The notes beneath the pieces are model-generated. The model saw only the letters and a list, made by a program, of their open reading frames with translations. It did no database searches and was not told where the DNA came from. 64,000 bases of DNA, from assembly GCA_002633025.1 (NCBI GenBank), contig NMRB01000258.1:354669-418668 (forward strand), written 5' to 3'. The number at the start of each line of letters is the position of its first letter. Positions within the stretch are counted from its first letter, which is position 1. This document shows positions 63,107 through 64,000 of this stretch, one piece after another. The DNA comes from Notospermus geniculatus (Eukaryota > Nemertea > Pilidiophora > Heteronemertea > Lineidae). Made by a program: the position numbers and the translations under genes.

Positions 63107-63393
63107 GTAGGAATCATGGACTCTCAGTTTTTGGCCAGATTTTCTTTTCTTCAACTTTTCAGCTACTTTCACCAACTGGATTTTTCCTTACTGCCTCTTT
63201 GTCTCACTTGTTTCACTTCTGGGATCTCCACTAGAAGGTGCCTGATGAGGTCGGTTGGGGTCAAAAATTTGAGAAATTCAGAGACGACATTACCCAGTAC
63301 TTTAACTATCATTTTGTGTGTTGTTTTTTGTGCTCTATGTTGGATATCTGCCTCTTCATCTCATATGCAATATCTACCAGGCCTTGGCATTGA

Positions 63394-63606
63394 GTTCGGT
63401 GGACAGACCTCAAGTTCACAGTCACAGAGAGGGTTCTAAGTGAAGTTGCACGCCTGGAGTGCTCAGGACCAGAAGGGTTAATGGCATCATTTGCAGTTGC
63501 AATGTTGCTGCTGGTGAGGCATTTGTTGGTGTTCTGCCTTGACCATCCTGAGCAACTGCCTGTACACAAAATATGGCCTGGAGACTCTATGGCTACACAG
63601 CTTTAA
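63394..63606 (+). CDS. Coding-like segment, possibly the next exon
   Basis: Open for 70 codons to TAA at 63604-63606. It reads FTVTERVLSEVARLECSGPE, then GLMASFAVAMLLLVRHLLVF, then CLDHPEQLPVHKIW. The composition (helical, then hydrophobic) looks protein-like. The exact acceptor is unclear: candidates lie at about 63393, 63406 and 63414, and only the last keeps phase 0 with 62918-63106. Unidentified. Confidence 0.3.
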   Translation, partial: VRWTDLKFTVTERVLSEVARLECSGPEGLMASFAVAMLLLVRHLLVFCLDHPEQLPVHKIWPGDSMATQL

Positions 63607-64000
63607 ATTTTAAAGTACATTTCTTTGAAGTGTGCAACAGCTGAAGTTGTAAGTTCAAAGCAAAACCAGAACATTGCAATAAAATATGCAGTTTGTACAG
63701 AGGGAGCTTTTGTTTTTGGTAGGCTATGTGCTGTAGCCATGGCTTATCAAGACAAGAACACTCAACATCTCTATAGTTTTCTTTTAGGATTTATTACATT
63801 GATAATTGTGGAGGTTCTGTGTTTTACAGGTTAGAGGGTGATAGCCTTGTTGTAAATCAGACTCCAGCCTCCAAAACCCGAGACTTGGTTGATGCATTTC
63901 CAACACTTTCATCAGAGGCTAGATGTGGTAGAACCTAAACACTTCAGTGGACGCAGTTTATATTAAATTTATAACATTTTTAATATCAATGTTGTTGAAA

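Noticed and set aside
1-64000. CRISPR arrays, bacterial operons, rRNA genes
   Set aside because: No regular direct repeats with spacers, no ribosome-binding-site-led gene clusters and no rRNA-like sequence were seen. The window is eukaryotic in character.

Overview
The window looks like nuclear DNA from an animal, most likely a marine invertebrate. It is AT-rich, has no dense gene arrangement, and carries many short DNA-transposon relics. Splice-like signals flank short open frames, and the palindromes GTAGGCCTAC and TACATGTA recur. The style recalls echinoderms or other marine deuterostomes, but no sequence here proves a species. No long intact gene can be read, and no protein family is recognised with confidence. 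Exon calls rest on splice-site quality, open frame and phase agreement only, so most carry low confidence.

Layout. 1-25 kb: mostly intron-like or intergenic DNA with three short candidate + strand exons, one palindromic MITE and a 948-N assembly gap flanked by a perfect 240-bp duplication (a likely contig overlap). 26.1-27.2 kb: a coding-like island, including about 249 codons broken by one TAA. 29.6-31.9 kb: a candidate - strand gene with two larger exons followed by a tandem array of near-identical exon-intron units of about 181 bp that encode a cysteine-containing module of about 34 residues. 32.5-33.3 kb: a CpG-richer promoter-like segment with a ZNF143/STAF-like motif just upstream of an ATG that ends at a splice-donor-like site. 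33-58 kb: a candidate + strand gene made of small exons separated by multi-kb introns, several of them phase-compatible. 62.9-63.6 kb: two more coding-like + strand segments.

Mobile and repeated DNA is the best supported content. It includes a 38-bp minisatellite (37.5-37.9 kb), a 66-bp triplication (40.2-40.4 kb), a 194-bp near-perfect palindrome with inverted hammerhead-ribozyme-like cores (42.6-42.8 kb), a head-to-tail triplet of palindromic elements (55.6-55.9 kb), a pogo-like MITE with TA duplication (56.7 kb), and two related TTAA-flanked elements nested inside other repeats (57.8-58.5 kb). Both TTAA insertions have empty-site paralogues in this same window. A 306-bp element with perfect 75-bp inverted termini and an 8-bp target duplication lies at 61.3 kb.
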